In this document: positions 1-9,379 of the stretch, one piece after another | Layout of the letters: every line of letters begins with the position of its first letter | Numbering within the stretch: the first letter of the stretch is position 1 | Origin: an uncultured Dorea sp. | GTDB taxonomy: Bacteria; Bacillota; Clostridia; Lachnospirales; Lachnospiraceae | Direction of reading: 5' to 3' | Length of the DNA stretch: 64,000 bases | Assembly: GCA_910585725.1 (NCBI GenBank) | Contig: CAJUFA010000015.1 | Coordinates: 19,928-83,927 of the forward strand | Program-made: the position numbers and the translations under genes | Notes under the pieces: model-generated | Seen by the model: only the letters and a program-made list of their open reading frames with translations | Told to the model about the DNA's origin: nothing | The model's database searches: none

Positions 1-1932
1 AACCACAAATTCTTTAGTGTTTTTGTCGAACTTAAAGTATGAAGCTATATAATCATTAAAGCCCTGGGAATCATCAATCGTATATCCTACAAATTTGTCC
101 CCTTCTTGATCAAACATCCTGTATTGACCCGAGATTTGGAATTCATATGCATTGCCGTCCCGGACTCCATATATATAGGAAGTTTTTCCGGAACCTCCGG
201 CGTGCTGTTCCCAGGCTAGAAATTTATACGGCGTCTCTTCATAAAGGCCATTCATACTTCCATAGGTATCCTCTTCCAATAAGGAAATTTGATTATCCGA
301 CGAAACAAAATATATCTTTACATCTGTAGCAAAATGGGCTGGGGTTTCCAGAATTCCTGTGATCCCAAACGCCTCGTTTGTCCCGTCCCCGTCAAAATCG
401 TCGACCAGATATTCCAGGACTTGTTCAGAATCTACGGCGTCCTGGAAAGCGGAGCGATCCATCAATATGTCCTCGGGGTGATCATCGTCTGATTCGTCGT
501 CTTCCGGATTTACAGTTTCAAAGTTGTAGGAGAGTTCTATTACGCCCCATTTTCCGTCTTTTTTTACCCAGCATCTGTCCTCATATACCGGGCGGATTTT
601 CTCGAAGATTCCGGGAGCGATCACGATTTCTCCGTTAAGGTCCCGTAATTCCCATTCTCCGTCTTTACACAGCGCCACATATCCGTCGGAAGCGGCATAA
701 CAATAACTTTTTTCCGCGGACGGGCTGGAATCAGAGCAAAGTGGCAGGGCTTGCTCCCAGGTCGGATCGTATTCGAGGGGGATTACAGTTTTTCCGTCTT
801 CATCTACATAGCCCCATTTCCCGTCTTTACAGACTGCCAGCAATCCTTCCGATGAAGCGCCGCATTCGTCGTAGATGAATTCTGATACAAGCTGGTTATG
901 GTAGACGGCATAGGAACCGGGCAGGGTTTCCGGCCAGCCGAATCCTATGATCGTTTCTTCGCCGATGATTCCGGACGACTGCTTAACAGGAATCGCGGCT
1001 GTCAATTCGGACCGGGGGGACAGATATGACTTTGCCAACCGAAGTCCGTCGTAATAATAATAAGCATAAAAACCGACGCCGCAGCCGACGCCCTGGGCCG
1101 GTACGAATTCATCTTCCAGGTCTGAGTCCAGATAGTAGAGATCCCAGTCATTTTGGTATAAATCTTCATACTGCGGGGTTATCCTTGTAAGAAGATATAT
1201 TCCGTTCCAGCCTGAAATACTTTTATAATCCATACCGCCTTTCATGTTTCCATCCATATCAATCAGGCCGTAAGCATCGCCTTTTTGGATGATGGCGTAG
1301 GGCGACATGAATTGTTGGTACAATTCGTTCAAAGAATGTCTGCCGTCGTCTCCCATAGCGGTATAAAAGATATCGTCTGCTTCTATTTCCGGTTCTGCGA
1401 TCCACGTAAAATGTGACAAGCTTTTGTTTTCTTCCTTTTTGATGTTGATTAATTTTTTAACGGTTTGTATTTTGGTTGAATACTTCTGTATAGATACACT
1501 GTCGGCGGTATTTTCGGCGCATATCAGGATTTCTTCGGCTTTTTCGTAATCTTCCAGCGCTATATAGACGTCGGTCAGACCAATATAGGGGTCGGCCTGT
1601 TTCGGATCGATGTCAAGCGCCTCGTTAAAGCAGACCTCGGCTTTTTCATAGTCTTCTTCTTCCAGATATTTGTTGCCGGCTTTCAGGTGTTCTTCGTAAC
1701 GTTTTTCTCTTCGGTCCATGGAGATTGCGATGACAGCGGCTGTAATTACTGCAAGGATAATGAGAATGATTCCTGCGGCCGCGAATATCTTTCGTAAATC
1801 GGGGGATTTTTTAGTCTGTTGCAGGGGATCGTCCGGGGACGTTTCTAAAGTGTTGTTTTTTAAAGGTGTCCCGCATTTTTTACAGAAATTTGCCATGTCT
1901 TCGTTTTTGCAGCCGCATTTCTTACAATACAT
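1..1932 (-). CDS. Zinc-ribbon, TPR and WG-repeat membrane protein (C-terminus off the left edge)
   Basis: An uninterrupted minus-strand frame of 644 codons starts at an ATG at 1932-1930, preceded by an AAAGGAG ribosome site, and runs through base 1. The first 25 residues form a double-CxxC zinc ribbon (YCKKCGCK then FCKKCG). A hydrophobic helix follows at about residues 46-68, then TPR-like helices with acidic/alkaline repeats (NKYLEEEDYEKAEVCFNEAL), then WG-type repeats such as CKDGKWGYVDEDGKTVIPLE. The last part has an FDGDG calcium-loop-like stretch. The zinc ribbon would be cytoplasmic and the repeats extracellular. No enzymatic function is evident; WG-repeat proteins are usually treated as binding or scaffold proteins. 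The stop codon lies outside the window. Confidence 0.85.
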   Translation of the reverse strand, partial: MYCKKCGCKNEDMANFCKKCGTPLKNNTLETSPDDPLQQTKKSPDLRKIFAAAGIILIILAVITAAVIAISMDRREKRYEEHLKAGNKYLEEEDYEKAEVCFNEALDIDPKQADPYIGLTDVYIALEDYEKAEEILICAENTADSVSIQKYSTKIQTVKKLINIKKEENKSLSHFTWIAEPEIEADDIFYTAMGDDGRHSLNELYQQFMSPYAIIQKGDAYGLIDMDGNMKGGMDYKSISGWNGIYLLTRITPQYEDLYQNDWDLYYLDSDLEDEFVPAQGVGCGVGFYAYYYYDGLRLAKSYLSPRSELTAAIPVKQSSGIIGEETIIGFGWPETLPGSYAVYHNQLVSEFIYDECGASSEGLLAVCKDGKWGYVDEDGKTVIPLEYDPTWEQALPLCSDSSPSAEKSYCYAASDGYVALCKDGEWELRDLNGEIVIAPGIFEKIRPVYEDRCWVKKDGKWGVIELSYNFETVNPEDDESDDDHPEDILMDRSAFQDAVDSEQVLEYLVDDFDGDGTNEAFGITGILETPAHFATDVKIYFVSSDNQISLLEEDTYGSMNGLYEETPYKFLAWEQHAGGSGKTSYIYGVRDGNAYEFQISGQYRMFDQEGDKFVGYTIDDSQGFNDYIASYFKFDKNTKEFVV

Positions 1933-2001
1933 TGTTGTTTTCTCCTTTGTGTGGTGAGTAAGTTCGTTTCAGTGAGTGAACTGTAACGAATATTTATAAC
2001 T

Positions 2002-2030
2002 ATAATAAGATAATTTGTAAAAATATTCAA
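2002..2030 (-). promoter_or_regulatory. Promoter of the WG-repeat gene
   Basis: On the minus strand TTGAAT (2030-2025) and TATTAT (2007-2002) are separated by 17 bp, a good housekeeping-sigma match about 70 bp upstream of the start codon. Confidence 0.6.
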
Positions 2031-2050
2031 TATATGTGGCCAATATGGTG

Positions 2051-2056
2051 TATAAT
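2051..2056 (+). promoter_or_regulatory. Possible -10 element for the polyphosphate phosphotransferase gene
   Basis: A perfect TATAAT lies 63 bp upstream of the ATG at 2119. No convincing -35 hexamer is found at 16-18 bp, so only the -10 is claimed. Confidence 0.4.
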
Positions 2057-2118
2057 AGAGTCAGAATCAAAAAATTTGATGTGACAGGACAAATTTTGCA
2101 TGAATCAAGGAGGAGATT

Positions 2119-3615
2119 ATGTTAGAAAAGCTTGACTTAACAAAATCACTGGGCAAAACTGAGTACAAGGAGAAGATGGCGGAATTAGAGCCAAGACTCG
2201 GGAAACTTCAAAGGGAGTGCAGAGAGTTAGGGATACCGGTTATGATCGCATTCGAAGGATATGGAGCATCCGGGAAGGGCGTACAGATCAGTGAGCTTAT
2301 TAGAGCCCTTGACCCAAGAGGATTCGAGGTATATGCGGTCAAGAACGAGACGGAAGAGGAGAAGATGCATCCTTTTATGTGGAGATTCTGGACGAAGATG
2401 CCGCCGAAGGGGAGGATTGCGATCTATGACAGCAGCTGGTACCGTAAAGTACTGATCGACCGGTTCGACAAGAAGACGAAGAAAAGCGAGCTTGCGGACG
2501 CGTATAGTTCGATCTGTTCTTTCGAGGAACAGCTGACCTCGGACGGTATGGTGATCATCAAGATATTTCTTGCGATAGATAAGAAGGAACAGAAAAAGCG
2601 ATTTGATAAATTATTGGGTTCTGACGAGACGGCTTGGAGAGTAAGCGAGGGCGATCTGAAGCGGAATAAATCATTTGACAAGTATCAGAAAGTAAACGAA
2701 GAGATGCTGACCCGGACGGATACGGAATATGCGCCGTGGAATATCGTGGAAGCAGTGGACAGAAGATTCGCGACGGCGAAGATCTACGCGATCGTGGTGC
2801 AGACGCTGGCGGAGAAAGTAGAAGAAGTCAAGAAGCGTAAGAAGAAGGAAGAGACGAAAGGGGAAGAAGATAAGACGAAGGTATGGACAGGAGTGGAGAA
2901 GGAATCTATCCTGGGGAAAGCGGACTTAAGTCTTACATATTCAAAGGAAGAATATAAGAAGCGTCTGGAAAAATTACAGAATAAGATGGAGAAGCTGCAC
3001 GGAGAACTGTACCGCAGGCGTATCCCGGTGGTGTTAGGGTTCGAAGGATGGGACGCGGGCGGCAAGGGAGGCGCGATTAAGCGGCTTACAGAGAAGATGG
3101 ATCCCCGGGGGTATGTGGTTCACCCTACCGCGTCGCCAAATGATATTGAGAAAGCGCATCATTATCTCTGGCGCTTCTGGACGGATATGCCGAAAGCGGG
3201 ACATGTGACCATATTCGACAGAACCTGGTACGGAAGAGTTATGGTGGAGCGGATTGAAGGGTTCTGTTCGAAACAAGAATGGCAGAGGGCATATAAAGAG
3301 ATCAATTCGATGGAGAAAGATCTGACGGACGCGGGAGCAATCGTCTTAAAGTTCTGGATGCAGATTGATAAGGAGGAGCAGGAGAGAAGATTTAGGGCGC
3401 GGCAGGAGAATCCTGAGAAACAGTGGAAGATTACGGACGAAGACTGGCGCAACAGGGAGAAATGGGACCAGTACGAAGATGCGGTCAATGAGATGCTGAT
3501 TCGGACTTCTACGCCGAACGCACCGTGGATTGTGGTGGAAGGAAATTGTAAGTACTATGCGAGGATCAAAGTGTTGGAGAGCGTAGTAGAAGCGATTGAG
3601 GAGAAGCTTCGGTAA
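2119..3615 (+). CDS. pap: Polyphosphate:AMP phosphotransferase, two-domain PPK2 family
   Basis: The 498-residue protein has two tandem PPK2 domains. This is the arrangement of polyphosphate:AMP phosphotransferases, which make ADP from AMP and polyphosphate. Each half has a P-loop: GYGASGKG near residue 47 and GWDAGGKG near residue 311. Each half also has the lid region WRFWTKMPPKG or WRFWTDMPKAG. The second half keeps the canonical DRTWYGR, while the first half has DSSWYRK, so the C-terminal domain is probably the catalytic one, as known for the family. A lysine/glutamate-rich linker lies at about 235-260. The start is supported by an AGGAGG site. It stands alone and is followed by a hairpin. 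Confidence 0.85.
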   Translation: MLEKLDLTKSLGKTEYKEKMAELEPRLGKLQRECRELGIPVMIAFEGYGASGKGVQISELIRALDPRGFEVYAVKNETEEEKMHPFMWRFWTKMPPKGRIAIYDSSWYRKVLIDRFDKKTKKSELADAYSSICSFEEQLTSDGMVIIKIFLAIDKKEQKKRFDKLLGSDETAWRVSEGDLKRNKSFDKYQKVNEEMLTRTDTEYAPWNIVEAVDRRFATAKIYAIVVQTLAEKVEEVKKRKKKEETKGEEDKTKVWTGVEKESILGKADLSLTYSKEEYKKRLEKLQNKMEKLHGELYRRRIPVVLGFEGWDAGGKGGAIKRLTEKMDPRGYVVHPTASPNDIEKAHHYLWRFWTDMPKAGHVTIFDRTWYGRVMVERIEGFCSKQEWQRAYKEINSMEKDLTDAGAIVLKFWMQIDKEEQERRFRARQENPEKQWKITDEDWRNREKWDQYEDAVNEMLIRTSTPNAPWIVVEGNCKYYARIKVLESVVEAIEEKLR

Positions 3616-3644
3616 GTTGTTTTCCGAAAGGAAATAAAAATAAT

Positions 3645-3700
3645 CCCCGCTGTCTGGCGGCGCTGCATAGAAGATGCTTCGCTGTCTGCAGCGGGGTTTT
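3645..3700 (+). terminator. Probable terminator after the PPK2 gene
   Basis: CCCCGCTG (3645-3652) pairs with CAGCGGGG (3689-3696), followed by TTTT. The apical part is long and imperfect, so it may act weakly or read through into the next gene at 3716. Confidence 0.5.
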
Positions 3701-3715
3701 GGCTGAGGTAAAGAT

Positions 3716-4741
3716 ATGTTTGAAAATGAGAAAATAACGATCAGAGAGCAGATGGAACTTCGGGAAGAAGAGTATCTAAGTAAATATGCCATGCGAAGCC
3801 GTGATTCTGCAGGAAGGGAGCGTAAGGAGGAGGAATGCGACATCCGTCCGGTGTTTCAGAGGGATCGGGACAGAATTCTCCATTGCAAGGCATTTCGCCG
3901 GTTGAAACAGAAGACGCAGGTTTTCCTGCTGCCGAAGGGGGATCATTACAGAACCAGGCTTACTCATACGTTAGAGGTGTCTCAGAATGCCCGGACGATT
4001 GCGAAAGCCCTGAGGCTGAATGAAGATCTGGTGGAGGCGATTGCTTTGGGGCACGATCTGGGGCATACGCCTTTTGGGCATGCGGGCGAATATGCGCTGA
4101 ACCAGGTCTGTCCCCTGGGATTCCGTCATAACGACCAGAGCGTGAGGGTAGTGGAACGTCTGGAGAAGCAGGGAGAAGGACTGAATCTTACATGGGAAGT
4201 GCGGGACGGAATCCGCAACCATAAGTTCAGCTGTACGCCCCACACGCTGGAAGGGCAGATCGTACGTCTGTCAGATAAAATCGCATATATCAATCACGAT
4301 ATAGACGACGCGGTTCGGGGAAATATTTTAAAAGAGGAAGATATTCCTGCCGAATACAGGGAGATTCTGGGGACGTCTACCAGGATACGGCTGGATACCA
4401 TGATTCACGATGTGATCATTCACAGCATGGATAAACCTCGGATCTGCATGTCGCCGGAAGTTATGGAGGCTACGTTGGGGCTTCGGAAGTTTATGTACCA
4501 GAACGTATATATGAACGCGTCTGCGAAGGGGGAGGAAGAAAAGGCGATACATATGGTGACCAGATTGTATGAGTATTATATCCGACACTTGGAGCTTTTG
4601 CCGGAACAATTCCTGGATATGAAGGAGAGAGAAGGGACGGGCATAGAGCGGATCGTGTGTGATTATATAGCGGGAATGACGGATACTTATGCGATTAAGA
4701 AGTTTGAAGAATATTTTATTCCTGAATCTTGGAAAATTTAG
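3716..4741 (+). CDS. dgt: dGTPase-like deoxynucleoside triphosphate triphosphohydrolase (HD superfamily)
   Basis: The protein has 341 residues with the metal-binding HD signature. The first histidine is in RLTHTLEVSQNARTIA (about residues 81-96), and the HD pair is in LGHDLGHTPFGHAGE (about residues 111-126). HNDQSVRVVE and the DKIAYINHDIDDA segment with the last Asp follow. These match the short class of dGTP triphosphohydrolase-like proteins that hydrolyse dNTPs to deoxynucleoside and tripolyphosphate. It sits directly upstream of dnaG, a common arrangement in Clostridia, which suits a role in dNTP-pool control during replication. Substrate preference cannot be read from sequence. The ATG at 3716 has only a weak GAGG-like site. 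Confidence 0.88.
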   Translation: MFENEKITIREQMELREEEYLSKYAMRSRDSAGRERKEEECDIRPVFQRDRDRILHCKAFRRLKQKTQVFLLPKGDHYRTRLTHTLEVSQNARTIAKALRLNEDLVEAIALGHDLGHTPFGHAGEYALNQVCPLGFRHNDQSVRVVERLEKQGEGLNLTWEVRDGIRNHKFSCTPHTLEGQIVRLSDKIAYINHDIDDAVRGNILKEEDIPAEYREILGTSTRIRLDTMIHDVIIHSMDKPRICMSPEVMEATLGLRKFMYQNVYMNASAKGEEEKAIHMVTRLYEYYIRHLELLPEQFLDMKEREGTGIERIVCDYIAGMTDTYAIKKFEEYFIPESWKI

Positions 4742-4800
4742 TGGAAATTTAAAAGGAAATCGAATACTTTTGTCGAATATTATATATGAGGGTGTAGATT

Positions 4801-6576
4801 ATGTATTATTCCGATGAAGTAATTGAAGAAGTAAGATCTAAAAATGATATCGTAGACGTGATTTCCGGATATGTGAAACTGCAGAAAAAAGGAAGAGACT
4901 ATTTTGGGCTGTGTCCGTTCCATAATGAGAAATCTCCCTCTTTTTCTGTGAGCAGGGTCAAGCAGATGTATTATTGTTTCGGATGCGGAGCCGGCGGCAA
5001 TGTGTTTACGTTTCTGATGGAATATGAAAATTATTCTTTTTCAGAAGCGTTAAAGTTTCTGGCGGACCGCGCGGGAGTTACGCTTCCGCGGCAGGAGTAT
5101 TCCCAAGAAGCAAAAGAGCGGGCGGATACGAAAGCGATTCTCTTAGAGATCAATAAGGCGGCGGCGCAGTATTATTATGTCCAGCTAAAGAACGGCCGGG
5201 GGGAGCAGGCTCTTTCTTATCTAAAGAACAGAGAGTTAAGCGACGACATGATCAGGGCTTTCGGTCTGGGATATTCGAATAAGTACGGCGATGATCTGTA
5301 TCAGTATCTGAGAAGTAAGGGATATTCATCCGATATGATTTCAAAAGCCGGCCTTATCGGTGTGGATGAACAAAAAGGAGCGTATGATAAGTTCTGGAAC
5401 CGGGTGATGTTTCCTATTATGGATGTGAACAGCCGCGTGATAGGCTTTGGAGGCCGGGTCATGGGAGAGGGGAAACCGAAGTATCTGAATTCGCCGGAGA
5501 CGATGATATTCGATAAGAGCCGGAATTTGTACGGACTCCATAGAGCGCGCAGTTCGAAGAGACACTATTTTCTGTTGTGCGAGGGATATATGGACGTTAT
5601 CTCTTTGCATCAGGCAGGATTTACGAACGCAGTGGCGTCTCTGGGAACGGCGCTGACTCCGGGACATGCTTCGCTGATCAAGCGGTATGTGAAAGAAGTC
5701 TATCTGACTTATGACAGCGATGAGGCGGGGACAAAAGCGGCCCTTCGTGCGATGCCAATTCTGAAGGAAGTGGGGATTACCGCGAAAGTCATACGTATGG
5801 ATCCATATAAGGATCCGGACGAATTTATCAAGAATCTGGGGCAGGATGCTTTTGAGGAACGGATTCAAAAGGCGAGGAATGGATTCATGTTCAGTCTGGA
5901 GGTTCTGGAGAGAAACTACGATCTGAACTCGCCGGAAGGCAAGACGGATTTTATGAGGGAGGCGGCGCGGAGGCTGACGGAATTCGATGAAGAGGTCGAG
6001 CGTACTAACTACATAGAAGCGGTAGCGGCAACGTATCGCGTAAGGTATGAAGATCTGCGCAAGCTGGTGAGCAGGGTTGCGGTTCAGACGGGGCAGGGCC
6101 GGCCGGCCGAGAGGCCGAAGACGACGAGCGCCCGTAAGAAAGAGAAAGAAGACGGAATACAGAAGTCTCAGAAGGTACTGCTGACTTGGATGATTGAAGA
6201 CGAGGCTGTTTTCCGGCAGATCGAACAGTATATAGCTCCGGCGGATTTCTCCGAGGGATTGTATAGAACTGTTGCTGAGCTTCTCTATGAACAGTATGCG
6301 TCTGAGGATGTGAATCCGGCGAAGATCATGAATCATTTTACCGATGAAGAGGAACATCGTGAAGTCGCAAGTCTTTTTCATACAAAGATCAGGGAATTGT
6401 CAACGGAGAGGGAACAGGAAAAAGCGTTGAAGGAGACGGTGATCCGTGTGAAGAATCATAGTATCGACGAAGCCGCCAGGCGCCTGGAACCCACGGATAT
6501 GAAGGGCTTTCAGCAGTTGATGGATGCAAAAAGGGAGCTTAAGGACCTTCAAAAACTGCATATTTCTGTTAATTAA
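4801..6576 (+). CDS. dnaG: DNA primase
   Basis: The protein has 591 residues with the standard primase architecture. The N-terminal CHC2 zinc finger is CPFHNEKSPSFSV followed by YYCFGCG (residues 38-63). The TOPRIM domain carries LCEGYMDVISLHQAGF and the metal-binding TYDSDEAGTKAA (residues 260-320). A C-terminal DnaB-interacting region follows. It synthesises RNA primers for lagging-strand replication. It lies between dgt and sigA, recalling the dnaG-rpoD macromolecular synthesis operon. A GAGGGTG ribosome site precedes the ATG. Confidence 0.97.
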   Translation: MYYSDEVIEEVRSKNDIVDVISGYVKLQKKGRDYFGLCPFHNEKSPSFSVSRVKQMYYCFGCGAGGNVFTFLMEYENYSFSEALKFLADRAGVTLPRQEYSQEAKERADTKAILLEINKAAAQYYYVQLKNGRGEQALSYLKNRELSDDMIRAFGLGYSNKYGDDLYQYLRSKGYSSDMISKAGLIGVDEQKGAYDKFWNRVMFPIMDVNSRVIGFGGRVMGEGKPKYLNSPETMIFDKSRNLYGLHRARSSKRHYFLLCEGYMDVISLHQAGFTNAVASLGTALTPGHASLIKRYVKEVYLTYDSDEAGTKAALRAMPILKEVGITAKVIRMDPYKDPDEFIKNLGQDAFEERIQKARNGFMFSLEVLERNYDLNSPEGKTDFMREAARRLTEFDEEVERTNYIEAVAATYRVRYEDLRKLVSRVAVQTGQGRPAERPKTTSARKKEKEDGIQKSQKVLLTWMIEDEAVFRQIEQYIAPADFSEGLYRTVAELLYEQYASEDVNPAKIMNHFTDEEEHREVASLFHTKIRELSTEREQEKALKETVIRVKNHSIDEAARRLEPTDMKGFQQLMDAKRELKDLQKLHISVN

Positions 6577-6615
6577 GGATAAAATATAAGCAAGCAATGA
6601 GAGGATGGACACTAT

Positions 6616-7731
6616 ATGGAAGAAAACATAGTGAAATTTGAAGAGAAATTAAAGGAACTGATATCTCTGGGCAAGAAGAAGAAAAGCATACTGGAAGTAC
6701 AGGAAATTAATGATTTCTTTTCAGATATGGAGCTTGAGCCGGATCAGATGGAGAAAGTCTTTGAATATCTGGAGACGCACAATATTGACGTACTGCGTAT
6801 TAGCGGGGATGACGACGACGGTCTGGATGATGTTGACCTTCTGATCTCGGACGAAGACGATGTGGATATGGAGAAGATAGATCTGTCTGTGCCGGACGGG
6901 ATCAGTATCGAAGACCCGGTGCGTATGTATCTGAAGGAGATCGGGAAGGTTCCGCTTCTTAGTGCGGATGAAGAGGTAGAACTGGCAAGACGGATGGCGG
7001 ATGGCGACGAAGATGCGAAGAAGCGGCTGGCGGAGGCGAATCTGCGTCTGGTTGTCAGTATTGCGAAGCGTTATGTGGGGCGCGGAATGCTGTTTTTGGA
7101 TTTGATTCAGGAAGGAAATCTGGGTCTTATTAAGGCAGTGGAGAAGTTTGATTATCAGAAGGGCTTCAAATTCAGTACCTATGCTACGTGGTGGATTCGT
7201 CAGGCGATTACAAGGGCTATTGCCGATCAGGCCCGGACGATCCGTATTCCGGTCCATATGGTGGAGACGATCAATAAACTGATCCGCGTGTCCAGACAAT
7301 TATTGCAGGAGCTGGGCCGCGAGCCTACGCCGGAGGAGATTGCAAAAGAACTGGACATGCCTGTAGAAAGAGTCAGGGAGATCCTTAAGATCTCGCAGGA
7401 GCCGGTTTCTCTGGAGACGCCTATCGGCGAAGAGGAAGACAGTCATTTGGGAGATTTTATTCAGGACGATAACGTGCCGGTGCCGGCGGAAGCGGCGGCG
7501 CAGACGCTTTTGAAAGAGCAGTTGGATGAAGTCCTCGACACGTTGACGGAGAGAGAGCAGAAGGTGTTAAGATTACGGTTCGGTATGAACGACGGACGCG
7601 CGCGTACGTTGGAAGAGGTCGGGAAGGAATTCGACGTTACCAGGGAGCGTATCCGCCAGATCGAAGCGAAAGCGCTCAGAAAGCTGCGTCATCCAAGCCG
7701 CAGCAGAAAATTAAGAGATTATCTGGATTAA
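6616..7731 (+). CDS. sigA: RNA polymerase primary sigma factor
   Basis: The 371-residue sigma-70 protein has a short acidic region 1.1 with a DDDDGLDD tract, then region 1.2 (DPVRMYLKEIGKVPLL). Region 2 includes the core-binding and -10 recognition helix (FSTYATWWIRQAITRAIADQ), region 3 contains IRIPVHMVETINKL, and region 4.2 has the helix-turn-helix VTRERIRQIEAKALRKLRHP at the C-terminus. This is the full set expected of the housekeeping sigma factor, which fits the TTGACA/TATAAT-type promoters seen in the window. It is probably cotranscribed with dnaG (39-bp gap) and trmK (13-bp gap). Confidence 0.98.
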   Translation: MEENIVKFEEKLKELISLGKKKKSILEVQEINDFFSDMELEPDQMEKVFEYLETHNIDVLRISGDDDDGLDDVDLLISDEDDVDMEKIDLSVPDGISIEDPVRMYLKEIGKVPLLSADEEVELARRMADGDEDAKKRLAEANLRLVVSIAKRYVGRGMLFLDLIQEGNLGLIKAVEKFDYQKGFKFSTYATWWIRQAITRAIADQARTIRIPVHMVETINKLIRVSRQLLQELGREPTPEEIAKELDMPVERVREILKISQEPVSLETPIGEEEDSHLGDFIQDDNVPVPAEAAAQTLLKEQLDEVLDTLTEREQKVLRLRFGMNDGRARTLEEVGKEFDVTRERIRQIEAKALRKLRHPSRSRKLRDYLD

Positions 7732-7744
7732 GAAAGAGGCGCCT

Positions 7745-8464
7745 ATGGAACTATCAAAAAGACTTTATGCAGTTGCGGGTCTTGTGACAGAGGGCGCCTC
7801 TGTTGCAGATATCGGGACTGATCACGGGTACATACCGATCTATCTGGCAGAGCGGCAGATCGCCGTGAAAGTAATCGCCATGGATGTAAACGGCGGACCT
7901 CTTGAACGGGCCAGGATGCATATTATCGGACATGGATTGAAAGGGAAGATAGAGACGAGGCTGTCGGACGGACTCAGCGCGCTGGAACCGGGGGAAGTAG
8001 ATACGATGATCGCGGCGGGCATGGGCGGCGGTCTGATTATCCGAATTCTGGAAGAAGGCAAAGAGATTGTGGATACCCTCAAGGCATGCGTACTGCAGCC
8101 GCAGTCAGAGGTGTGGAGGGTGCGGAAGTATCTTCTGGATCATCATATGGATATTATAGATGAAGATATGGTGGAAGAAGACGGTAAATTCTATCCGGTG
8201 ATGCGGGCGGTTCCGGCAGTCCGGGGCGAGTCGCTTAAGTACGCGGAATGCGAATATATCTTCGGAAAACGTCTCCTGGAGAAGAGGCATCCCGTGTTGG
8301 AGAGATTTCTTCACAGAGAGCTTGAGATCCGGGAGGAGATATTCCGGCATCTTGACCATCATGTCGGCAGCGAGAGCGCGCTTAAGCGCCGGGAAGAGAT
8401 TCGGCGGGATATGATGATCATCAGTCGGGCTCTGGGATATTATTGTATTAATTCCGGTACATAA
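7745..8464 (+). CDS. trmK: tRNA (adenine(22)-N1)-methyltransferase
   Basis: The protein has 239 residues. A Rossmann-type SAM site is at residues 19-33 (VADIGTDHGYIPIYL), with the motif-IV-like segment DTMIAAGMGGGLIIRIL and the LQPQSEVWRVRKYL segment of the TrmK/YqfN family. A helical C-terminus follows. TrmK methylates N1 of A22 in the tRNA D-loop. The order sigA-trmK-Nif3-like is conserved in Firmicutes and supports the call. It starts 13 bp after sigA with a GAGGCG ribosome site. Confidence 0.93.
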   Translation: MELSKRLYAVAGLVTEGASVADIGTDHGYIPIYLAERQIAVKVIAMDVNGGPLERARMHIIGHGLKGKIETRLSDGLSALEPGEVDTMIAAGMGGGLIIRILEEGKEIVDTLKACVLQPQSEVWRVRKYLLDHHMDIIDEDMVEEDGKFYPVMRAVPAVRGESLKYAECEYIFGKRLLEKRHPVLERFLHRELEIREEIFRHLDHHVGSESALKRREEIRRDMMIISRALGYYCINSGT

Positions 8465-8523
8465 AGGTATTTTAAATTAAGAATAGAGTTGTGAAGTAAT
8501 ATAATAAAAGGCGGAAGATTAAT

Positions 8524-9345
8524 ATGGTGTGCAAAGAAGTGACAGATATCATAGAACAGAGATATCCGAGGGAATATGCGTTGGAATGGGATAATGTGGG
8601 GCTGCTTGCAGGAAGGGATGACAAGGAAGTAAGGAGTATCTATCTGGCGTTGGATGCAACGGACGAAGTAATCCGTGGGGCAAAAGAACAGAGGGCGGAT
8701 ATGCTTGTTACGCATCATCCTTTGATTTTCGGCGGAATGAAGCGAATTGTCAACCAGGACTTTATCGGGAGGCGTATTCTTGAATTGATTCGCCATGATA
8801 TCTCATATTATGCCATGCATACGAATTATGACGTGCTTGGGATGGCGGATCTTGCTGGGAGAATGATGAATCTGAGACGGTCTGAGATTCTGGAAGTTAC
8901 CGGCGAAGGTTTTTTTAACGAAGGATATGAAAAGGATACGGTTTGCACAGATTCTGCCCGGGTAGGAATCGGTCGGGTGGGGCGGCTTGAGAAAGCAGTT
9001 ACGTTAAGACAGTGCTGTGAAGATGTGAAACGAGTGTTTCGTCTGGAGTCCGTCAGAGTGTTCGGCGATCCAAAAAGGTTGGTAGAGAGAGCCGCCATAT
9101 GTCCGGGTTCGGGTAAAAGCGTAATAGGCGAGGCGTTAAAGAAACAGGCGGACGTGCTGATTACAGGAGATATCGGGCATCATGACGGGATCGACGCCGC
9201 AGCACAGGGAATGGCAGTGATTGATGCGGGACACTATGGCTTAGAGCATGTTTTTGTGGAGGATATGACAGTGTATCTTGAGAAGAGGTTAGAAGGTATC
9301 AGGATTATGGCTGCGCCGGTGTGTCATCCATTTATAAGTATATAA
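8524..9345 (+). CDS. Nif3-like dinuclear metal centre protein
   Basis: The protein has 273 residues of the NIF3/YqfO family. The N-terminal segment LEWDNVGLLAG and the metal-ligand motif THHPLIFGGMK (residues 60-70) are followed by MHTNYD. Near the C-terminus ITGDIGHHDG and IDAGHYGLEH supply the remaining metal ligands. The length matches the short form without the inserted PII-like domain. The family is sometimes annotated as GTP cyclohydrolase 1 type 2, but its cellular role is not settled. It is conserved next to trmK. Confidence 0.92.
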   Translation: MVCKEVTDIIEQRYPREYALEWDNVGLLAGRDDKEVRSIYLALDATDEVIRGAKEQRADMLVTHHPLIFGGMKRIVNQDFIGRRILELIRHDISYYAMHTNYDVLGMADLAGRMMNLRRSEILEVTGEGFFNEGYEKDTVCTDSARVGIGRVGRLEKAVTLRQCCEDVKRVFRLESVRVFGDPKRLVERAAICPGSGKSVIGEALKKQADVLITGDIGHHDGIDAAAQGMAVIDAGHYGLEHVFVEDMTVYLEKRLEGIRIMAAPVCHPFISI

Positions 9346-9379
9346 GATTTAATAATAAAATAAAAAGGAGAGGCGGCGT

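Noticed and set aside
5341..6381. A 346-codon open frame on the minus strand
   Set aside because: It lies wholly opposite dnaG in a shadow frame, has no ribosome site, and its translation is low-complexity Arg/Leu/Ile-rich with no recognisable domain.
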